Notes: generated by a model from the letters alone, not told the origin. DNA of 35,500 bases from Algoriphagus antarcticus (GCF_002150685.1 NZ_MSSW01000087.1:1-35500); one strand, 5' to 3'. Counted from the stretch's first letter, positions 23,426 to 32,302 are shown. A program made the numbers and translations.

Positions 23426-24834
23426 ATTTCGAAGGAATAAATAGCGTCCATTTGATCGGAATCGGTGGCATAGGCATGAGTGCCTTGGCCCGATGGTTCC
23501 GTCATGAAGGATATGCTGTGTCCGGCTATGACCGTACGCCTTCGCCGCTCACGGATGAGTTGGTCGCTGAAGGAATGCAGATTTCCTTCGAAGATAAATT
23601 GGAGACTATTCCGAATGTCATCACCGACAGTCCTGAGAAAGCAATGATCATCTGGACTCCGGCTATGCCGAAAGAAAGCGCTCAGCTGAATTTCTTCAGG
23701 GATAATGGCTTCCAGCTCAAGAAGAGATCTGAAGTTCTGGGGATGGTGACTAGTTCCTATTACACTATTGCTGTAGCAGGTACACATGGCAAGACGACCA
23801 CTTCTTCCATGATCGCTCATATGCTGAAATCTGCAGGGAAACCTGTAGTGGCATTCCTTGGAGGAATCACTCAGAACTATCAGAGCAATCTCATTATTGG
23901 AGGTAAAAAGTCTAAAGAGCCATCACTGGTAGTGGTAGAAGCGGATGAGTTTGACCGCTCGTTCCTCAGACTTCATCCCAATGAAATTGTACTCACAAGT
24001 GCCGATCCGGATCATTTGGATATCTATGGAGACGAACAGCACATTTTGGATGGATTCCTTGAGTTTGTCAATCTGGTAGATAAAAAGGGAAGATTATACA
24101 TACAGCAGCATGCTGCGCAAAGACTGGGAGAAGGTAAGCTTCCGAAAGTAGCTACCCGAGAATATGGGTTGAGGTCAACTGGTATTGGTGCTGAGAATAT
24201 TCAGGCTAGATCAGGATCATTTGTGTTTGACTATTTGGATGGAAAGCAGGAGATCAAAGGTTTGGAGTTATTTATTCCAGGCTTTCATAACGTAGAAAAT
24301 GCCTTGGCAGCAATAGCTATAGCCTTGGATCACCAGATTTCAGAAGAACAGATTAGAAAAGGAATCAGCTCTTTCAAAGGAGTAAAGAGAAGATTTGAAA
24401 TTCATGTGAATGAAGGAAATCAGGTCTTCATCGATGACTATGCGCATCATCCAGAGGAGATCAGAGCTTGCCTAAGTTCGGTTCGTGCGATGTTCCCTAC
24501 CAAAAAGTTGACTGTGATATTCCAGCCGCATTTGTTCACACGTACGAGAGATTTTGCCGCAGGCTTCTCGGAAAGTCTATCGCTGGCAGACTCAGTGATT
24601 TTGTTGGATATCTATCCTGCGAGGGAGCTTCCTATCGAGGGAGTTAATGCTGCGATGCTGCTCGATGGGATCAATACAGGTCACAAGGAATTGGTGGCAA
24701 AAGAGGATTTGATTAGTCATTTGGATCGGACTTCTCCGGAGGTTTTGGTGACGCTGGGTGCTGGAGATATAGATCGATTGGTGCCAGAGATTGCTTCCTG
24801 GATGAAAGAACGACTTAACCGATATGTACCATGA
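23422..24834 (+). CDS. murC: UDP-N-acetylmuramate:L-alanine ligase MurC
   Basis: A 470-residue Mur ligase that starts the stem peptide by adding L-Ala to UDP-MurNAc. The N-terminal fold has VHLIGIGGIGMSALARW, the P-loop is G120-T-H-G-K-T-T-T, and VVVEADEFDRSFL, DPDHLDIYGD, FKGVKRRFE, DDYAHHPEEIRA and FQPHLFTRTRDF are all family motifs. It overlaps both murG and ftsQ by 4 bases (ATGA). Confidence 0.96.
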   Translation: MNFEGINSVHLIGIGGIGMSALARWFRHEGYAVSGYDRTPSPLTDELVAEGMQISFEDKLETIPNVITDSPEKAMIIWTPAMPKESAQLNFFRDNGFQLKKRSEVLGMVTSSYYTIAVAGTHGKTTTSSMIAHMLKSAGKPVVAFLGGITQNYQSNLIIGGKKSKEPSLVVVEADEFDRSFLRLHPNEIVLTSADPDHLDIYGDEQHILDGFLEFVNLVDKKGRLYIQQHAAQRLGEGKLPKVATREYGLRSTGIGAENIQARSGSFVFDYLDGKQEIKGLELFIPGFHNVENALAAIAIALDHQISEEQIRKGISSFKGVKRRFEIHVNEGNQVFIDDYAHHPEEIRACLSSVRAMFPTKKLTVIFQPHLFTRTRDFAAGFSESLSLADSVILLDIYPARELPIEGVNAAMLLDGINTGHKELVAKEDLISHLDRTSPEVLVTLGAGDIDRLVPEIASWMKERLNRYVP

Positions 24835-25589
24835 CAAAGGCAAACGTAATGAAAATGCTCGCTTTTGTAGTGCTCAGTCTTGTGCTGGGTGGCTTTATTG
24901 GTTTTGTGGAAAAGCAGACACTTTATAAAACTTTTCAAGGCAGTGAAATAGATATTGAAGGGGTGAGTGGAGTGTATTTCGTGGAGGATGCGGAAATCAC
25001 AAAAATCCTCAGCGAGGCATTTCCAGATTTGAAAGCAGGATTGATGCTAAAAGAAGTACCGATGAAAGAAATCGAAACTAGACTGCTTGGTCATCCTTTT
25101 ATCAAATCTGTGGAAGCAATGCTTGGCCAGAAAGGCATTTTGAATTTGAAAATCAGCCAGCATCAGCCGATTGCAAGGATTGCCCAGCCTTGGGGAGCTG
25201 ATGGGTATATCACTACCGAGGGTAAAGTTATTCCTACTTCCACTTCATACACCAGCCGTGTGTTGATTTTGGAAGGTGACTATGCAGAAAAGTTAATGGA
25301 CCAAGGTGATATCACAGCTGACATGCCTGAGTTATTGGACTTGATCGAGTTCATTACAGAAGATGAATTTTGGAATGCGCAGATCACCGAGTTGGAAGTC
25401 AATTCCAAGGATGACATTCGTCTTTTTCAGCAAGTGGGAAGACAAATCATCGAGTTAGGGGATGCACATGATATAGCAAATAAGTTTGACCGAATAGCGG
25501 TCTTTTATAAGGAGATATTGCCCCGCAAGGGTTGGAATGCTTACGATCGGGTAAGTGTAAAGTTTAAGGATCAAATCGTCTGTGAATAA
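24831..25589 (+). CDS. ftsQ: Cell division protein FtsQ/DivIB
   Basis: A 252-residue bitopic division protein. A short cytoplasmic N-terminus precedes one membrane helix (about 9-24, AFVVLSLVLGGFIGFV), then a POTRA domain (about 38-105, with IDIEGVSGVYFVEDAEI and HPFIKSVEAMLGQKG) and a beta domain. It links FtsL to the late divisome. Sequence similarity among FtsQ proteins is low, so position between murC and ftsA carries weight. Its stop lies 10 bases before the preferred ATG of ftsA. Confidence 0.9.
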   Translation: MTKANVMKMLAFVVLSLVLGGFIGFVEKQTLYKTFQGSEIDIEGVSGVYFVEDAEITKILSEAFPDLKAGLMLKEVPMKEIETRLLGHPFIKSVEAMLGQKGILNLKISQHQPIARIAQPWGADGYITTEGKVIPTSTSYTSRVLILEGDYAEKLMDQGDITADMPELLDLIEFITEDEFWNAQITELEVNSKDDIRLFQQVGRQIIELGDAHDIANKFDRIAVFYKEILPRKGWNAYDRVSVKFKDQIVCE

Positions 25590-25599
25590 TAGCTTGGAT

Positions 25600-26910
25600 A
25601 TGGAAAATAAAGAATTGATAGTAGGACTGGATATTGGGACAACCAAAATCTGTGTCATCGTGGGGCGCAAAAATGAGTATGGCAAACTCGAGGTGCTGGG
25701 CATGGGCAAAGCAGTTTCGGACGGAGTGGATCGTGGCATGGTTACCAATATCGACAAGACCGTTCATGCTATAGAAAAGGCTGTGGAAGAAGCGTCAGAA
25801 ATGGCGAATGTGGACATCGTGGATGTCATAGTAGGGATCGCAGGGCAGCATATCCAAAGCAAAATTCAGAGTGGCAGTATTATGCGTCAGCCGTCGGATG
25901 ATGAGATCACGATAGAAGACGTAAGGAGACTTTCCAGCGAAATGGAAAACATTCTTATTCCTCCGGGAAATACTATTATTCACGTAATGCCACAGGATTA
26001 CACCGTGGATTACGAAGGTGGCATCAAAGATCCTGTCGGGATGTCTGGTACACGTCTGGAAGCAGATTTCCATATCATCACAGCTCAGACTACCGCCATC
26101 AATAATATCAACAGATGTGTTCGCCGTGCAGAATTAGTTTCCAAGCAGTTAATTCTTGAGCCACTAGCAAGTTCACTTTCTGTATTGAGTGACGATGAGA
26201 AAGAAGCAGGTGTTTGCCTGATAGACATAGGTGGCGGAACTACAGACATTGCCATTTTCTACGAGAATATTATCCGTCACACCGCAGTGATTCCCTTGGG
26301 TGGAAACATCATTACCAAGGATATTAAAGAAGGCTGCATGGTAATGCAAAATCAGGCGGAGCTGCTGAAAACAAAATTTGGCAAAGCCATCACAGAAGAA
26401 GCAAATCCAAACGAGATCGTGTCCATTCCAGGCCTGAGAAATAGAGCACCAAAGGAAATCTCGATTCGAAACTTGGCTTCCATTATTCAGGCAAGAATGG
26501 AAGAGATCATTGAGATCGTGCAGAATGAGATCATGCAAAGTGGGCATTATAAAAAACTGGCAGGCGGAATAGTCCTCACAGGTGGTGGTGCTCAGCTGCA
26601 ATTCGTCAGTCAGTTATTTGAATACATGACTGGACTGGACACCAGAATCGGCTATCCAAATGAGCATTTGGGCAAGTCGGTGGTAGAGGAAGTGAAAAGC
26701 CCAATGTATGCTACTTCGGTAGGTTTGGTACTTGCGGGCTTTAAAGCGCTTGACGACAGAGATCAAGGATATACTAATCGCACTGCCAACGGCAAACCGG
26801 TGAAAAAAGCGAAGAGTATGGACATCAATCCAAAAGATATATTCGGCAAAATCGCCGGAAGACTGAAAGGAATTCTCAGCGATGACATCGGAGACGATAC
26901 TACCTACTAG
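25600..26910 (+). CDS. ftsA: Cell division protein FtsA
   Basis: An actin-like ATPase that tethers FtsZ to the membrane. The 436 residues include IVGLDIGTTKICVIVG (7-22), the 1C (SHS2) domain, the phosphate-2 motif DIGGGTTDIAIF, and ILTGGGAQLQF. The C-terminal amphipathic helix IFGKIAGRLKGILSDD serves as membrane anchor. A GTG at 25582 would add six residues and overlap ftsQ by 8 bases; the ATG at 25600 begins MENKELIVGLDIGTTK, the usual family start, and is preferred. A 98-bp gap without a clear promoter separates it from ftsZ. Confidence 0.95.
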   Translation: MENKELIVGLDIGTTKICVIVGRKNEYGKLEVLGMGKAVSDGVDRGMVTNIDKTVHAIEKAVEEASEMANVDIVDVIVGIAGQHIQSKIQSGSIMRQPSDDEITIEDVRRLSSEMENILIPPGNTIIHVMPQDYTVDYEGGIKDPVGMSGTRLEADFHIITAQTTAINNINRCVRRAELVSKQLILEPLASSLSVLSDDEKEAGVCLIDIGGGTTDIAIFYENIIRHTAVIPLGGNIITKDIKEGCMVMQNQAELLKTKFGKAITEEANPNEIVSIPGLRNRAPKEISIRNLASIIQARMEEIIEIVQNEIMQSGHYKKLAGGIVLTGGGAQLQFVSQLFEYMTGLDTRIGYPNEHLGKSVVEEVKSPMYATSVGLVLAGFKALDDRDQGYTNRTANGKPVKKAKSMDINPKDIFGKIAGRLKGILSDDIGDDTTY

Positions 26911-27008
26911 GGCTTATGATTGGGTGAGGTTGCTGGCTTTGCTGCTAATTTCCCAATTTAAAAACCCACTAAAAACAACCATTGAAAATTTCACCAAAAA
27001 CAATAAAT

Positions 27009-28706
27009 ATGTCAGATAACATGAAAGATTATAGATTTGATTTACACAAAAACCCGAAGTCGATTATAAAAGTAATCGGCGTAGGTGGAGGCGGTTCTAA
27101 TGCCGTAAACCACATGTTTGGTCTAGGGATTAAGGACGTAGAGTTTGTGGTAGTCAATACCGATGCTCAAGCACTTAAGTCTAGCCCAGTTCCACTCAGA
27201 TTGCAACTTGGCGCTAATTTGACCGAAGGTCTAGGCGCTGGCGCAAATCCTGAGCAGGGAAGAAATGCAGCGATAGAATCAGAGGATGAGATCCGTGAGC
27301 TATTGGCTGATAACACCAAAATGGTATTTATTACAGCTGGAATGGGTGGAGGGACCGGTACAGGTGCAGCTCCTGTGGTAGCTAGAATCGCGAAAGAACT
27401 TAATATCCTTACTGTGGGTATTGTGACCGCTCCATTCATGTTCGAAGGAAAGAAGAAAATGAATGTAGCCCAGGCAGGTATTGAAGCTCTTCGTGAGAAC
27501 TGTGATACGGTACTGGTTATTTTGAATGACAAATTGAGAGAGATCTATGGTAATCTTGCCATCAGAACTGCTTTCAGCAAAGCAGATGATATTCTATCTA
27601 CTGCTGCAAGATCTATCGCGGAGATCATCACTGTGCATCAGGATGTCAACGTGGATTTTGAAGATGTGAAAACTGTAATGAAAGACGCTGGTGCTGCCGT
27701 GATGGGTTCTTCCACTGAGGAAGGCGAAGGACGTGCGATCCGTGCTGCCGGTGCTGCGATCTCTTCTCCATTGCTAAACAATGTGGATATCAAAGGAGCT
27801 GAGAAGATACTTCTTTCCATCATGTCTGGCGAAGACGAGGAATTGTCTATGGACGAACTCAGCGAAATCACTGAGTACATCCAGGAGAAAGCGGGTGATA
27901 ATGCTGAGGTTATTTTCGGTCAGGGTATTGATCCGGAATTGGGCAAAGCTATCCGTGTCACTGTGATTGCCACAGGTTTTGAAATGGACAGATTACAAGG
28001 TGCTAGCAAGAAGGTGGAAGCAGCAAAGGCAGTCGCAATTTCAGCACCTACTCCAGTGGCAAGCACTCCGGTAGAAGAAGTAGAAGAAGAAAAAACAGTG
28101 ATCAATTTGGACTCTGGCAAATCTGAGAAGGTAAAAGAGGAGCCAGTTGCCAACGGATCTACTTTTGTATTCTCTATGCCAAAAACTCCTGCGCCAATAC
28201 CAGCTTCTGCTCCGGAGGTGAAGCCTATGGCTGAAACTCCTAAGAGAGAAGAGCCTATGGAAGCTCCTAAGCCAGCTGTAAAGAAAGAAAGTCTATTCTC
28301 TTTCATGAAGCCTAAGGAAGAAGTGAAAGCTGAAGCGCCTAAGCCTGCCCAGGAGAAAATCGTACATGATCTTTTCGAAGAAGAGGAGGAAAAGAAAAGT
28401 GTAAATGAGCCTAAGAAAGAAGAAGAGCCAACTACGCCGGCTTTTGCAAATGATTACTATGAGCAAATGAAGCAGAAGGCAATTCAGAGAGCTCATGAGC
28501 GTTTCGAAAAGCTAAAAGGTAACCGTGCTTTCAATCCGACTCCAGAAGAATTGAAGGAGAAAATGGAAGTGCCAGCTTATCAGCGTAAAAACGTAGTATT
28601 GAACGAACCTCAGCACAGCTCAGAGCAAAGCATCAGTAAGTACAACCTGAGTGATGACAATGAGATTCTAGGAAATAATAGATTTCTGCATGATAATGTG
28701 GACTAA
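27009..28706 (+). CDS. ftsZ: Cell division protein FtsZ
   Basis: The tubulin-like GTPase that forms the Z ring. The 565 residues include VIGVGGGGSNAVNHM, the GTP-binding tubulin signature G113-G-G-T-G-T-G119 and the T7 loop N214-V-D-F-E-D219. After the core (about 330 residues) comes a long Pro/Glu/Lys-rich linker with EAPKP repeats, a conserved peptide EVPAYQRKNVVL that corresponds to the FtsA-binding tail, and then about 40 more residues ending NNRFLHDNVD. A TTG at 26982 would add nine residues; the ATG at 27009 gives the normal start. The stop lies only 3 bases from the stop of a convergent gene. Confidence 0.97.
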   Translation: MSDNMKDYRFDLHKNPKSIIKVIGVGGGGSNAVNHMFGLGIKDVEFVVVNTDAQALKSSPVPLRLQLGANLTEGLGAGANPEQGRNAAIESEDEIRELLADNTKMVFITAGMGGGTGTGAAPVVARIAKELNILTVGIVTAPFMFEGKKKMNVAQAGIEALRENCDTVLVILNDKLREIYGNLAIRTAFSKADDILSTAARSIAEIITVHQDVNVDFEDVKTVMKDAGAAVMGSSTEEGEGRAIRAAGAAISSPLLNNVDIKGAEKILLSIMSGEDEELSMDELSEITEYIQEKAGDNAEVIFGQGIDPELGKAIRVTVIATGFEMDRLQGASKKVEAAKAVAISAPTPVASTPVEEVEEEKTVINLDSGKSEKVKEEPVANGSTFVFSMPKTPAPIPASAPEVKPMAETPKREEPMEAPKPAVKKESLFSFMKPKEEVKAEAPKPAQEKIVHDLFEEEEEKKSVNEPKKEEEPTTPAFANDYYEQMKQKAIQRAHERFEKLKGNRAFNPTPEELKEKMEVPAYQRKNVVLNEPQHSSEQSISKYNLSDDNEILGNNRFLHDNVD

Positions 28707-28709
28707 GTC

Positions 28710-29234
28710 CTAAAATTCAAGCAGCATGTCTGCCTGGGTTTGCAGCAAGTCCAAGTACAACCTGTTGGTGAGCAGGTTATCTGACATATTTTGCTCTATT
28801 TTAGCAAGCTTCGGCTTGAGAGCAAGGACATGCATACCCAGATAATGGAAGATGTCGGTAAGGTGGCTCATTGCGATGCCACCCCCGCCTATTCCAGATG
28901 AAATACCCACCAAAGCACATTTTTTATTTCTAAAAGTATTAGGATAGGTCATTCCGTCGATGAAGGTTTTTAGTATTCCAGGGAAAGAACCGTTGTACTC
29001 AGGTACGATGAAAACAAACTTTTTCCCGCCTACCAATTGATCGTGGAACTCATTGTACAACTCATGCTTCCCGTTGTTTTCATAGAGCGCATTATCAATG
29101 AAATCACTGGGTAAATGCTCCAATTCGATAATATCGGATTGTTCTCCTTTCTCAGTTAGAATATTTTGATAAAGCTCAGCTATGGTTTTTGAAACAGAAT
29201 TCTTGCGGTTTGTTCCTACGATTATCTTGATCAT
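28710..29234 (-). CDS. NADPH-dependent FMN reductase family protein
   Basis: A 174-residue flavodoxin-fold reductase. The phosphate-binding loop IIVGTNRKNSVSKTIAELY (4-22) and the PEYNGSFPGILKTFID segment (about 80-95) are signatures of the NADPH-dependent FMN reductase/ChrR-like family, cytosolic enzymes that reduce flavin, quinones or chromate. The frame can extend nine codons upstream to 29261, but the ATG at 29234 places the first beta strand directly at the start, as in relatives, and is preferred. It faces ftsZ tail to tail with no terminator between them. The substrate is unknown. Confidence 0.87.
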   Translation of the reverse strand: MIKIIVGTNRKNSVSKTIAELYQNILTEKGEQSDIIELEHLPSDFIDNALYENNGKHELYNEFHDQLVGGKKFVFIVPEYNGSFPGILKTFIDGMTYPNTFRNKKCALVGISSGIGGGGIAMSHLTDIFHYLGMHVLALKPKLAKIEQNMSDNLLTNRLYLDLLQTQADMLLEF

Positions 29235-29274
29235 TTTTTGTTTTTTCTGAAAGGAATACACTCTTGCACGGCTA

Positions 29275-29308
29275 TTTGTTCGAGAATGGTAGGTAATTTA
29301 TATCTTTA
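29275..29308 (+). promoter_or_regulatory. Candidate promoter of purine nucleoside phosphorylase
   Basis: TTTG (29275-29278) and TATCTTTA (29301-29308, one mismatch to TAnnTTTG) are 22 bases apart, slightly longer than the preferred 19-20. The likely start point is 29 to 14 bases before the ATG at 29329. Confidence 0.4.
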
Positions 29309-29328
29309 GGGCAGGCAAATTACTCCTT

Positions 29329-30150
29329 ATGAACTACTTAAATCAAATATCAGAAGCAGCTTCTTTTATTCGCTCGCAATATACTAGTGAAGTATCAATC
29401 GCTATCATACTCGGAACAGGACTTGGACATTTGGGTGATCAGATCACCGTTGAAAAGGAAATTGACTTCGCTGATATTCCTCATTTCCCTCTTTCTACTG
29501 TAGAAAGCCATTCAGGCAAATTGGTTTTCGGGGAGCTTTCTGGAAAAAAAGTAATGGCTATGAAAGGACGTTTTCATTACTACGAAGGCTATTCCATGCA
29601 GGAAGTTACTTTTCCAGTGCGAGTTATGAAAAAGCTTGGAGTGAAAACGCTGCTAGTTTCCAATGCATGCGGTGGCTTGAATCCAGATCAGGAAGTGGGG
29701 GATGTGATGTTGATTCGTGATCAGATCGATTTGTTTCCCGAGAGCCCACTTCGTGGAAAGCATTACGAGGAATTTGGCCCAAGATTTCCTGATATGAGCG
29801 ATGCCTATTCAGCGGATCTGCTTGCCATTGCGTTGGGTTTTGCCAAAGCAAATAATTTCAGAGTTCATACCGGAGTCTATGCAGGAGTGCAAGGTCCAAA
29901 CCTGGAGACTCCTGCTGAATACAAATATATCAGAAGTATAGGTGCTGATGCTGTAGGGATGAGTACAGTGCCTGAGGTGATTGTGGCTAGACAAATGGGA
30001 ATCGAAGTTTTTGGGGTTTCTGCAATTACGGACTTGGGTGTAGAAGGTAAAATTCTGCCAGTTACCATAGCCTTTGTACTTGCTGCTGCCGCCAAAGCCG
30101 AGCCTGTGATGGCTGAAATTATTAAGGAAGTTGTTAGGCAGATAGATTAA
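29329..30150 (+). CDS. Purine nucleoside phosphorylase (trimeric class)
   Basis: A 273-residue cytosolic enzyme that splits inosine or guanosine with phosphate into the free base and ribose-1-phosphate. Motifs are IILGTGLGHLG (phosphate loop, about 26-36), VESHSGKLVFGELSGKKV with the conserved histidine, GRFHYYEGYSMQEVTFPVRV, LLVSNACGGLN and YAGVQGPNLETPAEYKYIRSIGADAVGMSTVPE. The purine-binding end carries ITDLG. This is the trimeric PNP/MTAP-type class. It stands alone, with its promoter in the 94-bp divergent gap shared with the FMN reductase. Confidence 0.94.
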   Translation: MNYLNQISEAASFIRSQYTSEVSIAIILGTGLGHLGDQITVEKEIDFADIPHFPLSTVESHSGKLVFGELSGKKVMAMKGRFHYYEGYSMQEVTFPVRVMKKLGVKTLLVSNACGGLNPDQEVGDVMLIRDQIDLFPESPLRGKHYEEFGPRFPDMSDAYSADLLAIALGFAKANNFRVHTGVYAGVQGPNLETPAEYKYIRSIGADAVGMSTVPEVIVARQMGIEVFGVSAITDLGVEGKILPVTIAFVLAAAAKAEPVMAEIIKEVVRQID

Positions 30151-30165
30151 ACATCGATACGTGAG

Positions 30166-30345
30166 ATTAGAGATTGCTTCGTCGTAGTTCCTATTTCTCG
30201 AAATGACGAACGTCGCGCTCACCGTGAAAATCTCTGTGTCCACCGTGGTTAATGTTCTTTCAAAGTAAACTGCGCCTTTGCGCCGTGGCGAGAGATATAA
30301 ATCCGCCACTCAATATAGCCGCGCCGTTGCGCCGCCGCGAGACCC
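30166..30345. repeat. Composite intergenic repeats downstream of the PNP gene
   Basis: The space between the PNP and SDR genes is packed with repeat-like motifs. One is a TTCGTC (30178-30183)/GACGAA (30205-30210) hairpin; another is a CTGTGTCCACCGTGGTTAA segment (about 30232-30251). Two copies of a GC-rich motif follow, centred on GCGCCTTTGCGCCGTGGCGA (30272-30291) and GCGCCGTTGCGCCGCCGCGA (30321-30340). Related copies occur at 32130-32227 and 34701-34756. No gene is present. Confidence 0.6.
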
Positions 30346-30355
30346 CATTAGTACT

Positions 30356-31915
30356 TTACCAGCTAGTCGGCATATAATCCTTCAGAAACTTCCCGTTCCA
30401 ATGCTTACCTGTATTGATCCCCTCAAATAGCGGATCCATCACACGAGCAGCTCCATCGACGATATCCAATGGGGGTTGGAAGTCATGCAGATCTTGCTTT
30501 CTCTTCGCCAGTTCCGCGGGATCCTCATCTGTCACCCAGCCCGTATCCACGGCATTGGTGTAAATCCCGAATTTCGGTAACTCTGCCGCAGAAGTAAGTG
30601 TCATCATATTCAGTGCGGCCTTGGCCATATTGGTATGGGGATGGCGGGCTTCCTTGTGGAACTGATGAAATTTTCCTTCCATCGCAGATACATTGATGAT
30701 GTGTTTTTTGCCCGTATTGTCTTTCTTCATGATATTCACGAGGCGATTGCAAAGGACGAAAGGTGCCACAGAATTTACCAGCTGTACTTCCAGCATTTCG
30801 TTGGTGTGGATTTCTCCAAGCTTTAGTCGCCAGCTATTCGTCTTTCTCAGATCCACCTGCTGAAGGTCAGCGTCAAGTTTGCCAATCGGGAAAATCTCCT
30901 CGGAGCTCAAGGAATCATCAATGCTATAGGGAATTTGCGTAAGCTGGGCGGAGGAAGTGAGTCCGATTCCCAGTTGTTTTCCATGCCATGAAACAGGCAG
31001 GTTTTTGCTTTCGCCTTCGGCAAATTCCTGACTGAGAATGCGAATCTCTTGCAGACAAGCATGGTGATCAGAAAGTAATTTTTGCGAAGCGGAAGACAGA
31101 TCAGTCCAAGCCAAGGCCTCATTTTCCATCAAATGCTGATAGAAGCCAGATGGTCGGCGAACTGTCTGCGCGGCATTATTGATCAGCACATCCAAGCGAT
31201 CGTATTGCTGTTCGATGTAATTGCAAAAAATCTCCACACTTGGGATATGCCTCAAATCCAAGCCATGGATGTGAAGTCTGTTGCCCCATTCGCTGAAATC
31301 AGGTTCTTTGGCGAATCGCAAAGCAGAATCCACCGGGAATCTAGTCGTGGCAATCACCGAAGCTCCAGCTCGAAGCATCATCAGCGTGATATGGTAGCCG
31401 ATTTTCAGCCTGGAACCAGTCACCAAAGCCACTTGGCCTACCAGATTTGTCGTTTGAAAACGCTTGGCATAATTGAAATCTCCACAACTCGGACACATGG
31501 TATCGTAGAAATGATGCAGCCTGTCAAAGGAAACTTTGCAGACATAACATTCCCGAGGCGATTCGAGTTGGATGGCTTCATCAGTTTCTTTGCCAGTCAA
31601 TGCCAGCATACTAGGAGCGATGAAAACCGATGCTTCACGCGCAGAGCGAATACCGGTGGTCTTTCGGGCAGTTTTGTCTTTGTCAGCAATTTTCTTTCGA
31701 TGGATTTTTTTGGCTCCCTTTTTTCGCTCGGCAAGTTCCTCCTTACTTGGTCGGGAAAATTGCCCCGCAGCCATCAGGAGCGCAGTCCTACTTTCCTTTG
31801 GGATGTCAAAAATTTGGTCTGTATCAGCGTTCAAGCCCTCCAGCACAGCAATGCACTCCGCGATTTGTTCCTGTGTGATTTTCACTTGAGTAACAGATTT
31901 TATTTCCTTTTCCAT
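30356..31915 (-). CDS. SDR-fold NAD(P)-binding protein with zinc ribbon, atypical active site
   Basis: A 519-residue protein. An N-terminal region (1-120) with a basic stretch (about 65-90) precedes a four-cysteine zinc ribbon (C123, C126, C141, C144, CYVC/CPSC) and then a short-chain dehydrogenase Rossmann fold with the cofactor loop T166-G-S-R-L-K-I-G173 and LDVLINNAAQT. Near the active site the serine in INVSAMEG (S410) and a lysine (K432 in TNMAK) are visible, but there is no tyrosine between them; threonine stands four residues before the lysine. Its chemistry is therefore unclear. A frame extension to 31987 exists, but a -7-like element lies inside it, so the ATG at 31915 is preferred. 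It is monocistronic. Confidence 0.75.
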   Translation of the reverse strand: MEKEIKSVTQVKITQEQIAECIAVLEGLNADTDQIFDIPKESRTALLMAAGQFSRPSKEELAERKKGAKKIHRKKIADKDKTARKTTGIRSAREASVFIAPSMLALTGKETDEAIQLESPRECYVCKVSFDRLHHFYDTMCPSCGDFNYAKRFQTTNLVGQVALVTGSRLKIGYHITLMMLRAGASVIATTRFPVDSALRFAKEPDFSEWGNRLHIHGLDLRHIPSVEIFCNYIEQQYDRLDVLINNAAQTVRRPSGFYQHLMENEALAWTDLSSASQKLLSDHHACLQEIRILSQEFAEGESKNLPVSWHGKQLGIGLTSSAQLTQIPYSIDDSLSSEEIFPIGKLDADLQQVDLRKTNSWRLKLGEIHTNEMLEVQLVNSVAPFVLCNRLVNIMKKDNTGKKHIINVSAMEGKFHQFHKEARHPHTNMAKAALNMMTLTSAAELPKFGIYTNAVDTGWVTDEDPAELAKRKQDLHDFQPPLDIVDGAARVMDPLFEGINTGKHWNGKFLKDYMPTSW

Positions 31916-31936
31916 GGTAGTATACTTACAAGGGCG

Positions 31937-31944
31937 CAAAAGTA
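31937..31944 (-). promoter_or_regulatory. -7 element of the SDR-fold gene
   Basis: On the minus strand TACTTTTG matches TAnnTTTG exactly, 22 bases before the ATG at 31915. No TTTG is found 20 bases further upstream. The position rules out the longer alternative start at 31987. Confidence 0.45.
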
Positions 31945-32007
31945 AAGATTTAAAAAATGGAAAAGGGCGTAGGGCAGCAAGATGCATAGGCTAGTATAAT
32001 TGAGGAT

Positions 32008-32110
32008 TTCGCGCTTTCAGCGCTTAGTCATCGTCGTTTTTCAATACCTAGGGCTTCGCTTCGCTACACCCTAGGCTAAGTTATGGCGCACTTTCAGTGC
32101 CTATTTTATC
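32008..32110. repeat. Palindromic element with CCTAGGG/CCCTAGG arms
   Basis: CCTAGGG (32047-32053) and CCCTAGG (32069-32075) enclose a 15-base loop. They are flanked by two related segments, CGCGCTTTCAGCGC (about 32008-32021) and GCGCACTTTCAGTGC (32086-32100), each itself a small hairpin. The layout resembles a dispersed repeat element. No gene is present between 31988 and 32302. Confidence 0.55.
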
Positions 32111-32129
32111 CTTATGACTTTCAAAAAAT

Positions 32130-32227
32130 CGCCCGACTGCGACGAGTGGGAGATATAAACGCGCTTTGCGGCCGTGCTTCGGCGTTAAAGCGCTGAGCCG
32201 TTGCGGAGTGGCGAGAGGTATAAATCC
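32130..32227. repeat. GC-rich dispersed repeat, two tandem-like copies
   Basis: Two degenerate copies of the motif ending GGAGATATAAA (32149-32159) and GGCGAGAGGTATAAATCC (32210-32227) enclose GCGCTTTGCGGCCGTGCTTC. They share the GCG(A)GAGATATAAATCC ending with copies at 30271-30304 and 34701-34756. The last copy lies 76 bp before the receptor start. Confidence 0.6.
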
Positions 32228-32302
32228 ACAGCAAGAAACTTTAAACCCCACTAAGGGTAAATGCCCTTTCGCATGTCATAGATCCAAACTAAACCAATTA
32301 TT

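Noticed and set aside
26911..27008. Internal promoter for ftsZ
   Set aside because: The 98-bp gap is suggestive, but no TAnnTTTG element was found in it.
31082..31945. 287-residue plus-strand open frame
   Set aside because: It lies entirely antisense to the SDR-fold gene, its peptide has shadow-like composition (rich in Ser, His, Arg, Gln, Phe), and the opposite strand shows clear zinc-ribbon and Rossmann motifs.
31916..31987. 24-residue N-terminal extension of the SDR-fold protein
   Set aside because: A TAnnTTTG promoter element lies inside it, so the message would begin after the upstream ATG.
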